A stretch of 6,554 nucleotides of DNA from the NCBI GenBank assembly GCA_030642635.1, contig DAOWNK010000185.1, forward strand, positions 1 through 6,554, given 5' to 3'. A program made the position numbers and the translations under genes. This DNA comes from Pirellulales bacterium (GTDB taxonomy: Bacteria > Planctomycetota > Planctomycetia > Pirellulales > Thermoguttaceae). Shown piece by piece: positions 1 through 6,107 of this stretch. The notes beneath the pieces were generated by a model that ran no database searches, had not been told where the DNA came from, and saw only the letters and a list, made by a program, of their open reading frames with translations. Numbering within the stretch: position 1 is the stretch's first letter; each line of letters begins with the position of its first letter.

Positions 1-15
1 ATAATGTTCGTTGAA

Positions 16-108
16 AACACAGTGGCACCGGCGTCTCGCCGGTGTGACGTAACTCGAAGTAATACCCATACTTATACACCACCGGCGAGACGCCGGTGCC
101 ACTGTGTT
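16..108. repeat. Perfect 29-bp inverted repeat with nested hairpins
   Basis: The arm at 16-44 is the exact reverse complement of the arm at 80-108, with a 35-nt spacer (45-79). Each arm also contains its own smaller palindrome, CACCGGCG-TCT-CGCCGGTG or its complement, so each arm can fold alone or the two can pair into one long stem. No T-run follows, so a classical intrinsic terminator is unlikely. From memory, similar GGCACCGGCG/CGCCGGTG elements recur between genes in planctomycete genomes. I infer a dispersed REP- or MITE-like element, or a transcript-end structure for whatever lies upstream, sitting 79 bases before smc. Confidence 0.85.
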
Positions 109-187
109 GCTGTCAATTCTACCCTTAATTCAACGGTATTGGCGTAAACCCGGCGGCTAAACATCTTGTTCCAACCCACACCCATCC

Positions 188-3100
188 ATGCTCAAGGCCC
201 TCGAACTCGTCGGTTTCAAAAGCTTTGCCGATAAGACTCGGTTCGAGTTTCCGCCCGGCATTACGGCCGTGGTGGGACCGAACGGGTCGGGAAAGTCGAA
301 CATCGTCGATGCGATCAAGTGGGTATTGGGCGAGCAGAGCGTTAAAAGCTTGCGCGGCCAGGAGATGGCCGACGTTATATTCAACGGTTCTCCCTCCCGA
401 CGCGGGATGAACTCGGCCGAAATCACACTCACCTTCGACAACTCGAACCGCCGGCTGCCGATCGATACGCCCGAGGTGCACATCACACGCCGCGTTTATC
501 GCAACGGCGAGGGCGAGTACCTGATAAACCGCAGCCCGAGCCGGCTGCGCGACATCCGCGACCTGCTCTCCGGCACCGGAATGGGCACCCAGGCCTACAG
601 CGTGATCGAGCAAGGCAAGGTAGACGTGCTGTTGCAAGCCTCGCCACGCGACCGCCGGCTGATCTTCGAGGAGGCGGCCGGCATCAGCCGGTTCAAGGCC
701 AGGAAAATCGAGGCCCTCAGACGGCTGGAACGTGTCGAGCAGAACTTGCTGCGACTGTCAGACATAGTCGACGAGGTCGATGCCCGGCTGCGAAACGTGC
801 GGATGCAGGCAGGCAAGGCGCGCCGATACAAGGAACACTCCGACCGGTTACAGGAGCTGCGCACACAGGTCGGGCTGGTCGATTGGCGACGATTGACCGA
901 CCGGTTGGACGAGTTCGACCGTCGGCTCCAATCGCTCACTGAAGATCGGGACACCGCGACGACCCGGGCCGAAATGGTAGAGGCGGACCTGCTTAAGACC
1001 GACGGCCGTATGGACGAGGTGAACGAAGCTATTCGTGAATCGGAGGCCCGAATCGCTGCGAATCGCGAGCGGATTGCCGCCGGCGAGTCGACCGTCGAGC
1101 ACCAGCGCGCCAGATGCTGCGACCTTCAGCAGCAGATCGCCCGGCATCGCCGCCAGCTTGTCGCCATGAGCGCCAGGGCCGGTGATATTCAACAGCAGCT
1201 TCACGATACTGCCGAGGCAGTACGCACAGCCGAAGAAAAACACCGGCAAATCGCCCAAGGGTTGGTCGAGGGTGAACGCGAGTTGACTGAAGTCATTACC
1301 GAGTTGGACCGGATTCGCGGAGAGAACGAGCAGCGGCGGGCGACCTACATGGACCGGATGCGGTCGGCCGCAGCCTTGGGTAACGAGACCAGCTCGCTTG
1401 AGACCCAGGTTGCCGCAGCGGATACCACGCACCGGCGGTGCCGCGAGCGGATCGGCCAACTCGACCGCCGGTTCGAAGACCTTGCCTCCGAGTTGAACGA
1501 GCTGCGCCGCGGCCGGGAAGAGCTTGCCCGGGAGGTCGAGGATCGCCAGTCGCTGTTTGCGGCCGCCAAGGAACAGCTTGCAGGGGCTAAGTTACAATAC
1601 GAGTCACAGCAGGCCGAGCTATCCGAGTTGCACCGCCGACGCAGCGGAGCGGCAGAGCGGGCTTCCGTGCTCGAAGAACTACAACGACGCCAAGAAGGGC
1701 TTTCGGCCGGCGTGAAGGAGGTGCTTGCCCGGGCCGAAAACTCGTCGGTCGGCCCGCTGTGCAACGTCTGCGGACTGCTGGCCGATCTATTGACCGCCGG
1801 TGTGGACGTGGCGCCGCTGATCGAGGTCGCATTGGGTGAGACCGCACAATACCTCGTCGCCGAGCCGAGCGACCAACTTCTGGAACACCTGCAAACCGAG
1901 TCCAATCGCTTGCCCGGACGGGTAGGGTTCGTGTGGCTGGCCGGCCGAGGCGGCAAGTCATCGCCGGCAGAGATCGACCTGGAAGGACGTCCCGGCGTAC
2001 TGGGCCGTGCCGATCGGTTCGTCGAAACCGAGCCTCGCTTCGCACCGCTTGCCGAACGGTTGCTCGGCGACACGTGGATCGTCGAGGAGCTTTCCCATGC
2101 CGTCCGGCTTGCCGAATCGACCGGCGGCCGGGTGAGTTTCGTCACGCTAGCCGGTGAGTTGCTGCGTGCCGACGGCACACTGGTGGTCGGGCCGCAAGAA
2201 TCTACAACCGGGTTGATCTCGCGTCGCAGCCAGTTACGCGCACTTAAGGAACAACTCACCGAGTTGAACACTCGAATCGAACAACTCAGCCGCGATGCAG
2301 ATCGAACGCAGCAGCAGATCGAGCACCGTCGGCGGCAACTCGAGTTGCGTTCGACCGAGCATCGCAACGCAGTGGATGCCTTGGCCGAGCATCGGTTCAA
2401 AATCACCTCGGCCGAGGACCGACGCGTCGAATTAGACCGACAGCGCAGCGCACTCGATTCGGAACTCAAGGCTGCGGTTGCCCAGCACCAGGCCGCCTCG
2501 GTCCGGCTGGCCGAGGCAGGCGAGAAACGCAAGCAAATCGAATCAGCCTTGGCCGAGATGGAATCAAAGTTGACCGTGCTGGGCCGGCGGATCGACCGGC
2601 TCGAAGGCCGACGCCAGGTCCACGGCCGCCGAACTACCCAAACCAAGGTCGAGTTGGCCAAGAGCGAGGAGCGGCTGCGAAACCTGCGGGCCGGAATGAG
2701 GCAATTCGAAGAAAGCCGCCTGGAACGTGAGTCCGCCATTGCCGACGGCCGGGAGCAACTGGCCGAATGTATCCGCCACGCCGAGACGTCGCAGTGGAGC
2801 GTGTTGCGGTGCGAGTCGGAGATTGCCGAACTGTATCTACGCAAGGAATCGTTCGCCGTAGAGACCATAAAACTTGTCAACCGGCGGGAATTGCTCAGCC
2901 GACGCCGCACCGAGCTTACCGCCGAATCGCAGGAGCTAAGGGCCAATATCCGCAAGATCGAAGAGAATATTCATACCGAGGACCTTGCAGCCGGCGAGGT
3001 GCGGCACCAACGAGCCAGCCTGGCCGACCGGCTGCGAGAGGACTACGGTATCGAGCTGGCCGAGCTTGAACACAAACCGACTGACGAAGAACAGCACCAG

Positions 3101-3817
3101 CGCAAACAGGTGCAGCAGGAGATCGATGAATTGCGGCGGAAAATCAACAACCTCGGCAACGTGAACCTGGAGGCGCTCGATGAACTTGAAGAGTTGGAGG
3201 CTCGGCACGAGACACTCTCCGAACAATACAACGATCTGACGACCGCCAAAACGTCGCTCAATGAAATCATCGAGAAGATCAACGCAGACAGCCGGCTGCT
3301 GTTCCTGGATACCTTGCAAACGGTCAAGGGCCACTTCCAGGCGCTGTTCCGCGACCTGTTCGGCGGTGGACAGGGCGATATTATTATGGACGACGAGGAA
3401 GACATTCTGGAGAGCGGCATCGAGATAGTTGCCCGACCGCCCGGCAAGGAGCCGCGAAGCATCTCGCTTTTAAGCGGCGGCGAAAAGACGCTCACCTGCG
3501 TGGCGTTGCTGCTGGCCATATTCCGCAGCCGTCCCAGCCCGTTTTGCGTGCTCGACGAGGTAGACGCTGCGCTGGACGAGGCGAACATCGACCGGTTTAC
3601 ACAGGTGCTGCGCGATTTCCTGAGCCTCACGCAGTTCATTATCGTAACGCATTCCAAAAAGACGATGACCTGTGCCGATACGATCTACGGCGTGACGATG
3701 CAAGAGTCCGGCGTATCTAAACAGGTATCGGTCCGCTTCGAGGACGTCAGCGAAGACGGCGAAATCAGCCCCGAGCGGCTCGCCAATGCGGGAGGCGACG
3801 AAACGCAGGCGGCGTAG
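188..3817 (+). CDS. smc: Chromosome segregation/condensation protein SMC
   Basis: This is the SMC ATPase, which normally dimerises through its hinge and works with ScpA and ScpB to entrap and organise DNA on the nucleoid; neither partner is in this window. At 1209 residues it has normal full length. The N-terminal head (about 1-165) carries Walker A GPNGSGKS at 30-37 and the Q-loop motif IEQGKV at 140-145. Long coiled-coil arms rich in Glu, Arg, Leu and Gln span about 165-515 and 680-1035, separated by a hinge at about 522-672. The C-terminal head has the signature LSGGE at 1095-1099, Walker B VLDEVD at 1121-1126 and the D-loop ALD that follows. The start is the ATG at 188, where conserved head sequence begins at once (MLKALELVGFKSFADK). 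No SD is visible before it and I see no convincing promoter. The hinge contains an unusual C525-x-x-C528. There is no frameshift or truncation. GC is high compared with the operon at the window's end. Confidence 0.97.
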   Translation: MLKALELVGFKSFADKTRFEFPPGITAVVGPNGSGKSNIVDAIKWVLGEQSVKSLRGQEMADVIFNGSPSRRGMNSAEITLTFDNSNRRLPIDTPEVHITRRVYRNGEGEYLINRSPSRLRDIRDLLSGTGMGTQAYSVIEQGKVDVLLQASPRDRRLIFEEAAGISRFKARKIEALRRLERVEQNLLRLSDIVDEVDARLRNVRMQAGKARRYKEHSDRLQELRTQVGLVDWRRLTDRLDEFDRRLQSLTEDRDTATTRAEMVEADLLKTDGRMDEVNEAIRESEARIAANRERIAAGESTVEHQRARCCDLQQQIARHRRQLVAMSARAGDIQQQLHDTAEAVRTAEEKHRQIAQGLVEGERELTEVITELDRIRGENEQRRATYMDRMRSAAALGNETSSLETQVAAADTTHRRCRERIGQLDRRFEDLASELNELRRGREELAREVEDRQSLFAAAKEQLAGAKLQYESQQAELSELHRRRSGAAERASVLEELQRRQEGLSAGVKEVLARAENSSVGPLCNVCGLLADLLTAGVDVAPLIEVALGETAQYLVAEPSDQLLEHLQTESNRLPGRVGFVWLAGRGGKSSPAEIDLEGRPGVLGRADRFVETEPRFAPLAERLLGDTWIVEELSHAVRLAESTGGRVSFVTLAGELLRADGTLVVGPQESTTGLISRRSQLRALKEQLTELNTRIEQLSRDADRTQQQIEHRRRQLELRSTEHRNAVDALAEHRFKITSAEDRRVELDRQRSALDSELKAAVAQHQAASVRLAEAGEKRKQIESALAEMESKLTVLGRRIDRLEGRRQVHGRRTTQTKVELAKSEERLRNLRAGMRQFEESRLERESAIADGREQLAECIRHAETSQWSVLRCESEIAELYLRKESFAVETIKLVNRRELLSRRRTELTAESQELRANIRKIEENIHTEDLAAGEVRHQRASLADRLREDYGIELAELEHKPTDEEQHQRKQVQQEIDELRRKINNLGNVNLEALDELEELEARHETLSEQYNDLTTAKTSLNEIIEKINADSRLLFLDTLQTVKGHFQALFRDLFGGGQGDIIMDDEEDILESGIEIVARPPGKEPRSISLLSGGEKTLTCVALLLAIFRSRPSPFCVLDEVDAALDEANIDRFTQVLRDFLSLTQFIIVTHSKKTMTCADTIYGVTMQESGVSKQVSVRFEDVSEDGEISPERLANAGGDETQAA

Positions 3818-3893
3818 TGCTTGTTTGGGAGGGATTGGGGATTGGGTAACATTTCAGCCATGAAATAGCGGCCACATTTTTTACCCGTTTAGC

Positions 3894-3911
3894 CGGCGTG
3901 CTTGCACGCCG
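3894..3911. repeat. Small perfect hairpin after smc
   Basis: An 8-bp perfect stem, CGGCGTGC paired with GCACGCCG, closes on a 2-nt TT loop, 77 bases after the smc stop. No T-tract follows (GTGTGAAG comes next), so it is a weak candidate for a rho-independent terminator. It may be a dispersed intergenic palindrome or may protect the 3' end of the smc mRNA. Confidence 0.6.
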
Positions 3912-3967
3912 TGTGAAGTAGTCCAAGTAGGTTATGCTTCAGCATATCGCATTCTGCCAAAACGCCC

Positions 3968-3988
3968 CCACGCAGTTTGCCTGCGTGG
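3968..3988. repeat. Small perfect hairpin upstream of the PIN gene
   Basis: An 8-bp perfect stem, CCACGCAG paired with CTGCGTGG, encloses a 5-nt loop TTTGC. It lies 80 bases before the PIN gene's ATG and 30 bases before the promoter-like site at 4018. No T-run follows. Together with the hairpin at 3894-3911 it makes up most of the recognisable structure in the non-coding stretch 3818-4017. It could be a dispersed palindrome or an operator-like site; the sequence alone does not decide. Confidence 0.55.
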
Positions 3989-4017
3989 AGTGAATGTCTG
4001 TCCCCCTTTCTCCCTAG

Positions 4018-4046
4018 TTGACAATAGACGGGCAAACAGCTACATT
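4018..4046 (+). promoter_or_regulatory. Probable sigma-70-type promoter of the PIN/partner pair
   Basis: A perfect -35 box TTGACA (4018-4023) is followed by a 17-base spacer and TACATT (4041-4046), a 4-of-6 match to TATAAT. Transcription would begin around 4053, so the mRNA would be leaderless or nearly so for the ATG at 4056. That fits the absence of an SD sequence. A perfect TATAAT at 4047-4052 is also present, but with TTGACA it would give a 23-base spacer and a start point inside the gene. Confidence 0.45.
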
Positions 4047-4055
4047 TATAATGAG

Positions 4056-4532
4056 ATGGCAAAAAGCGTCTATATCGAAACAACCGTGGTCAGCTATTTT
4101 ACGGCCCGTCCAAGTCGGGATGTAGTCACCGCCGCGCGTCAAGAGGCGACCCGGGAACTGTGGCCAAAACTCGTTTCCGAGTACGACGGCTACGTTTCGG
4201 TTCTCGTACGAGAAGAAGCGGGCAAGGGCGACAAGGAACAGACCGCATTACGATTGCAAGCTATTGAAGTATTCTCCGTGTTGGACATCGACGAGGTGGC
4301 GGACGCCTTGGCGATGAAGATCGTTATGGGCCGTGGCATACCGGAGGAGTATCCTGAAGACGCCTTGCATATTGCCGTGGCGGCCGTCAACGGCATCGAC
4401 GTATTGGTTACCTGGAATTTCGCGCACTTAAACAACCCTTTCACCCGAATGATGGTTCGCCAGCTTGTGGAAAACGCGGGCTACCGCTGCCCGGAACTCT
4501 GTTCGCCCGACGAGTTGTTGGAGGCCGTTTGA
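4056..4532 (+). CDS. PIN-domain (VapC-like) toxin, probable ribonuclease
   Basis: A 158-residue single-domain PIN protein. PIN toxins are Mg2+-dependent RNases that cut tRNA, rRNA or mRNA in the cytoplasm. Strand one reads VYIETTVVSYF (residues 5-15), with E8 in the usual first acidic position, as in the YIETS-type PIN subfamily. Further candidate active-site residues are E53/E54 and D102 in EDALHIAVAA, and the last conserved block is VTWNFAHLNN (118-127). I chose the ATG at 4056 because homology begins at MAKSVYIET. The frame is open back to 3990, but that 22-residue extension looks unlike protein and crosses the likely promoter. Its TGA overlaps the start of the next gene (ATGA), so the two are translationally coupled. 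Toxin before partner is the reverse of most vapBC loci. I am confident of the fold; activity and target are inferred. Confidence 0.88.
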   Translation: MAKSVYIETTVVSYFTARPSRDVVTAARQEATRELWPKLVSEYDGYVSVLVREEAGKGDKEQTALRLQAIEVFSVLDIDEVADALAMKIVMGRGIPEEYPEDALHIAVAAVNGIDVLVTWNFAHLNNPFTRMMVRQLVENAGYRCPELCSPDELLEAV

Positions 4533-4732
4533 TGAACGATCCCATTGTCGAAGAAGTTCGGCGTCACCGCATGGAGCACACCCGCAAGTTCGGCGGCGAC
4601 TTGAAACTTATCTGCGAGGATTTGCGGCGTATTCAGCGCGAGTCCGGTTGCCGGGTCGTTCGTCGGCCGCCGAAACTGTTGGCGCCGGTTAAAGAATCCC
4701 AGGGCGGGACGCAAACGACACCGCAGCCGTAG
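4532..4732 (+). CDS. Small partner (putative antitoxin) of the PIN protein
   Basis: A 66-residue charged protein whose ATG lies inside the PIN gene's stop (ATGA, one-base overlap), a strong sign of co-translation. The N-terminal block DPIVEEVRRHRMEHTRKFGG, then DLKLICEDLRRIQRESG and RRPPKLL, matches a recurring family of short hypothetical proteins that I remember from cyanobacteria and planctomycetes, where they follow PIN genes of this type. The pattern suggests one or two amphipathic helices (about 3-42) and a disordered tail rich in Gln, Thr and Pro. No ribbon-helix-helix or AbrB motif is evident, so DNA binding and autoregulation cannot be claimed. A role as antitoxin rests on gene coupling and family context. 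A TTG one codon upstream (4529) is possible but less likely than the ATG. Confidence 0.75.
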   Translation: MNDPIVEEVRRHRMEHTRKFGGDLKLICEDLRRIQRESGCRVVRRPPKLLAPVKESQGGTQTTPQP

Positions 4733-4782
4733 TATCGCAGCGGGGATTGACCAGCATACTGTAATTCTATAAGCTATTGGCA
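4726..4782. repeat. Direct repeat copy 1 (promoter-containing block)
   Basis: The core at 4742-4782 aligns with 5293-5333 at 32 of 41 identical positions, and 7 of the 9 differences are transitions. A further shared 9-mer, GCCGTAGTA, lies just upstream in both copies (4726-4734 and 5276-5284), separated from the core by 7 bases here and 8 there. In this copy the 9-mer includes the stop codon of the PIN partner. The two copies bracket the broken toxin and its antitoxin. Confidence 0.75.
4747..4775 (+). promoter_or_regulatory. Promoter-like site before the broken RelE-type gene
   Basis: TTGACC (4747-4752) is followed by 17 bases and TAAGCT (4770-4775), or by 15 bases and TATAAG (4768-4773). 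The equivalent block at 5298-5326 has a cleaner layout, which supports a promoter role for both. Transcription would start near 4782, about 20 bases before the ATG at 4802. No SD is seen in that short leader. Confidence 0.5.
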
Positions 4783-4801
4783 TACACATAGTGTTTCACA
4801 C

Positions 4802-5002
4802 ATGGCGTTTCAAATCATCATCACGGCAGATGCCGAATCCCAATGGTGGGCATTGTCTGCTCGCCGGCAACGTCTGCTGGAAGCGGCGATTCAGACACGT
4901 CTCCTCTATCAACCAACAACGCCGACGAAGGCTGTCAAAAAGCTCCGTCCGAACCCGTTTGCCGAGTTTGAACTGCCATGGACATCAAGACCATCCCGTT
5001 GA
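4802..5002 (+). pseudogene. RelE/ParE-family toxin, broken by an internal deletion
   Basis: The frame encodes 66 residues. Residues 1-58 look like the N-terminal half of a RelE/ParE toxin: a first strand FQIIITADAE, the helical hairpin SARRQRLLEAAIQTRL, and a conserved turn KKLRPNPFAEFEL. The family should then continue with the RVGxxRVLYxV and VGRKxGN core strands that carry much of the RNase site. Here it passes instead into eight unrelated residues (PWTSRPSR) and a stop at 5000-5002. A different frame reads HGHQDHPVESPGDEPSGNVK to a TGA at 5037-5039. I recognise this as the usual C-terminal tail of such toxins, overlapping the antitoxin start. So a frameshifting deletion of roughly 100 bases at about 4975-4977 is the simplest reading. 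Being about 30-40 residues short and lacking the core, it is probably inactive. The family call rests on pattern memory. Confidence 0.7.
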
Positions 5003-5226
5003 ATCGCCTGGAGACGAACCTTCAGGCAACGTTAAGTGAGTGTGCGGATTCCGGCCAGGCGGTCGTCGTGAAGTTGCCGGACCAGCGGCTGATCGCCATC
5101 CAGGCGCTGGATCCGGCGGAAGATGATTCGCTGGTCGACGATCTTCTGCAATCCAACCCAGAATTTCAGACGTTGGTGGCCAAATCCAAGTCCGGCCCGC
5201 GCAAGCCGTTTCCTCCCGAACGGTAG
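4978..5226 (+). CDS. Phd/YefM-like antitoxin, apparently orphaned
   Basis: An intact 82-residue protein. The N-terminal half, MDIKTIPLNRLETNL, then ADSGQAVVVKLPDQRLIAIQAL, follows the Phd/YefM pattern of a helix followed by a strand-turn-strand DNA-binding fold. The C-terminal half, EDDSLVDDLLQSNPEFQTLV and a basic tail SGPRKPFPPER, is the usual toxin-binding, disordered region. Such proteins neutralise the partner toxin and repress their own operon. The ATG at 4978 lies within the remnant toxin sequence, as expected where the toxin tail and antitoxin head overlap. No clear SD precedes it, so expression probably relies on coupling to the upstream frame. With its toxin broken, it may act as a free antitoxin against related toxins or be a passive remnant. 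I infer the fold from motif pattern only. Confidence 0.8.
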   Translation: MDIKTIPLNRLETNLQATLSECADSGQAVVVKLPDQRLIAIQALDPAEDDSLVDDLLQSNPEFQTLVAKSKSGPRKPFPPER

Positions 5227-5275
5227 TATTGACTTGTCGGGATTCCGCTTACCCCAAGGTGTCGCGGTTAGCCCC

Positions 5276-5333
5276 GCCGTAGTAGCCTGGCCGGGGATTG
5301 ACCAGCGTGCTGTGGTTTTGTATGCTATCGTCA
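5276..5333. repeat. Direct repeat copy 2 (promoter-containing block)
   Basis: Partner of the block at 4726-4782: it shares the 9-mer GCCGTAGTA (5276-5284), then GGGGATTGACCAGC exactly (5293-5306), then a diverged half, giving 32 of 41 identities over 5293-5333. The distance between copies is about 550 bases, so the repeats enclose exactly one TA locus. This copy has no gene end before it, so its 9-mer may be a fossil of a lost gene. Confidence 0.75.
5298..5326 (+). promoter_or_regulatory. Probable promoter of the wHTH/GHKL operon
   Basis: TTGACC (5298-5303), a 17-base spacer and TATGCT (5321-5326) form a good sigma-70-like promoter. Transcription would start near 5333, giving a leader of about 134 bases before the GTG at 5467. 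The non-coding stretch 5227-5466 otherwise holds a CCGGAAT direct repeat spaced 21 bases apart (5413-5419, 5434-5440) around a CTGTCCCC motif. I see no terminator between the antitoxin and this site. Confidence 0.5.
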
Positions 5334-5453
5334 ATCCTGATGGGTCGTTTCGTCCACGCCGAAGCGGGACAGAAGGCTAAGGCGACGGGATCGGGACGGG
5401 AAAAAGCCAATACCGGAATTACGTTTCCTGTCCCCGGAATGTGGTGGGGAAAG

Positions 5454-5459
5454 AAGGAG
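5454..5459 (+). promoter_or_regulatory. Shine-Dalgarno deciding a GTG start
   Basis: AAGGAG lies 7 bases before the GTG at 5467 and fixes the start of the wHTH gene. It is the clearest ribosome binding site in the window, in contrast to smc and the TA genes, which show none. This difference is another mark of separate origin for the last operon. Confidence 0.8.
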
Positions 5460-5466
5460 TTGATCT

Positions 5467-6105
5467 GTGAGCAAGGTTTTGGATGAGTTACAACCGCTTC
5501 TTTCCGAGACGTATGAAGGCATCGGTCTCGACTTGCTGACCATTCATGCGGTTGGCGAGGTGAGTGAAAGGAAGGCGGGCCTTTCCTATGAGAATATTGT
5601 CGTCGCTGCCTTTAGACTCTTTCCGGAAAAGTTCTCCTTGCTTGGATATCCATCGTTTCCCGATTCCGAGAGGGTCCATCACGTTCTTAGACGGCATGTT
5701 TACACCAAACACCGAGACCAGCAATGGCTGCGAGGCAAGTTTGCCCATGGATTTGAATTAACCGAGCGAGGGCGTCAGGTTCTTCAGGAGGCAAGACAAG
5801 CGCTATCAACCGCAACGCCGCAACGCAAGAAGGTATTGTCTCACACACGCCGATTTGAAAAGATCCTCGATGAGGTTCGGCGGTCGCCGGCATATCTCAA
5901 ATTTGTGCAGGGTAAGCGCGACCTTGTTTCGGAAGCCGAGTGTTGTAACGCACTCCAAGGTACTCTTGATTCAAATCGCCAGGTGCTTCTGGACAACTTG
6001 CGCCAGTTGCAAACCATAGCGAACGACCTTGAGCAAAGTGACATTGCCAAATTCTTAAATTGGCTTGACAATTGTTTTGACACTTTCCTTCGTGAAGGTA
6101 ACTAG
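5467..6105 (+). CDS. Probable winged-helix protein, operon partner of a GHKL ATPase
   Basis: A 212-residue soluble protein with no signal peptide or membrane segment. Residues about 35-112 look like a winged-helix domain: helix SYENIVVAAFRLFPEKFSLL, a conserved-looking FPDSERVHHVLRR recognition-type helix, a basic stretch, then FELTERGRQVLQEA, which resembles the wing and closing helix of MarR- or PadR-type wHTH proteins. The rest (about 118-210) is helical and charged and may serve for dimerisation or partner contact. No catalytic motif is seen. It starts at GTG with a strong SD. Its stop is separated by only 2 bases from the next ATG, so it almost certainly forms an operon with the GHKL ATPase. 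It could be a regulator of the operon or, more likely given the coupling, a DNA-recognition subunit. Low GC near its 3' end hints at horizontal acquisition. I do not recognise a named family. Confidence 0.8.
   Translation: MSKVLDELQPLLSETYEGIGLDLLTIHAVGEVSERKAGLSYENIVVAAFRLFPEKFSLLGYPSFPDSERVHHVLRRHVYTKHRDQQWLRGKFAHGFELTERGRQVLQEARQALSTATPQRKKVLSHTRRFEKILDEVRRSPAYLKFVQGKRDLVSEAECCNALQGTLDSNRQVLLDNLRQLQTIANDLEQSDIAKFLNWLDNCFDTFLREGN
6094..6098 (+). promoter_or_regulatory. Ribosome binding site of the GHKL gene inside the wHTH gene
   Basis: GAAGG, in the last codons of the wHTH gene, lies 9 bases before the ATG at 6108. With the 2-base gap between stop and start, it supports translational coupling and a fixed ratio of the two proteins. 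Confidence 0.6.
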
Positions 6106-6107
6106 CG

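Noticed and set aside
125..637. 170-residue - strand frame over the smc start
   Set aside because: It lies antisense to the conserved N-terminal ATPase head and shows no recognisable domain.
1345..2955. 536-residue open frame on the - strand inside smc
   Set aside because: The protein is Ser/Arg/Ala-rich with no domain pattern, as expected for the complement of a GC-rich coiled-coil gene. smc on the + strand is unambiguous here.
188..3817. SMC-like subunit of an anti-plasmid system (Wadjet JetC type)
   Set aside because: The length, hinge and head motifs are those of the chromosomal SMC, and no JetA, JetB or JetD-like gene is adjacent.
3818..3911. Intrinsic terminator for smc
   Set aside because: The hairpin at 3894-3911 has no following T-tract, and the T-run at 3877-3882 precedes rather than follows the stem.
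4047..4052. Perfect TATAAT
   Set aside because: It gives a 23-base spacer from TTGACA and would start transcription inside the PIN gene. TACATT at 4041 with a 17-base spacer fits better.
3990..4055. Upstream extension of the PIN gene
   Set aside because: Its 22 residues show no family similarity and cover the likely promoter at 4018-4046. The conserved PIN strand begins right after the ATG at 4056.
5340..5486. Small 48-residue frame between the promoter at 5298 and the wHTH gene
   Set aside because: It has no SD, overlaps the start of the wHTH gene, covers repeat-like DNA and shows no family pattern.
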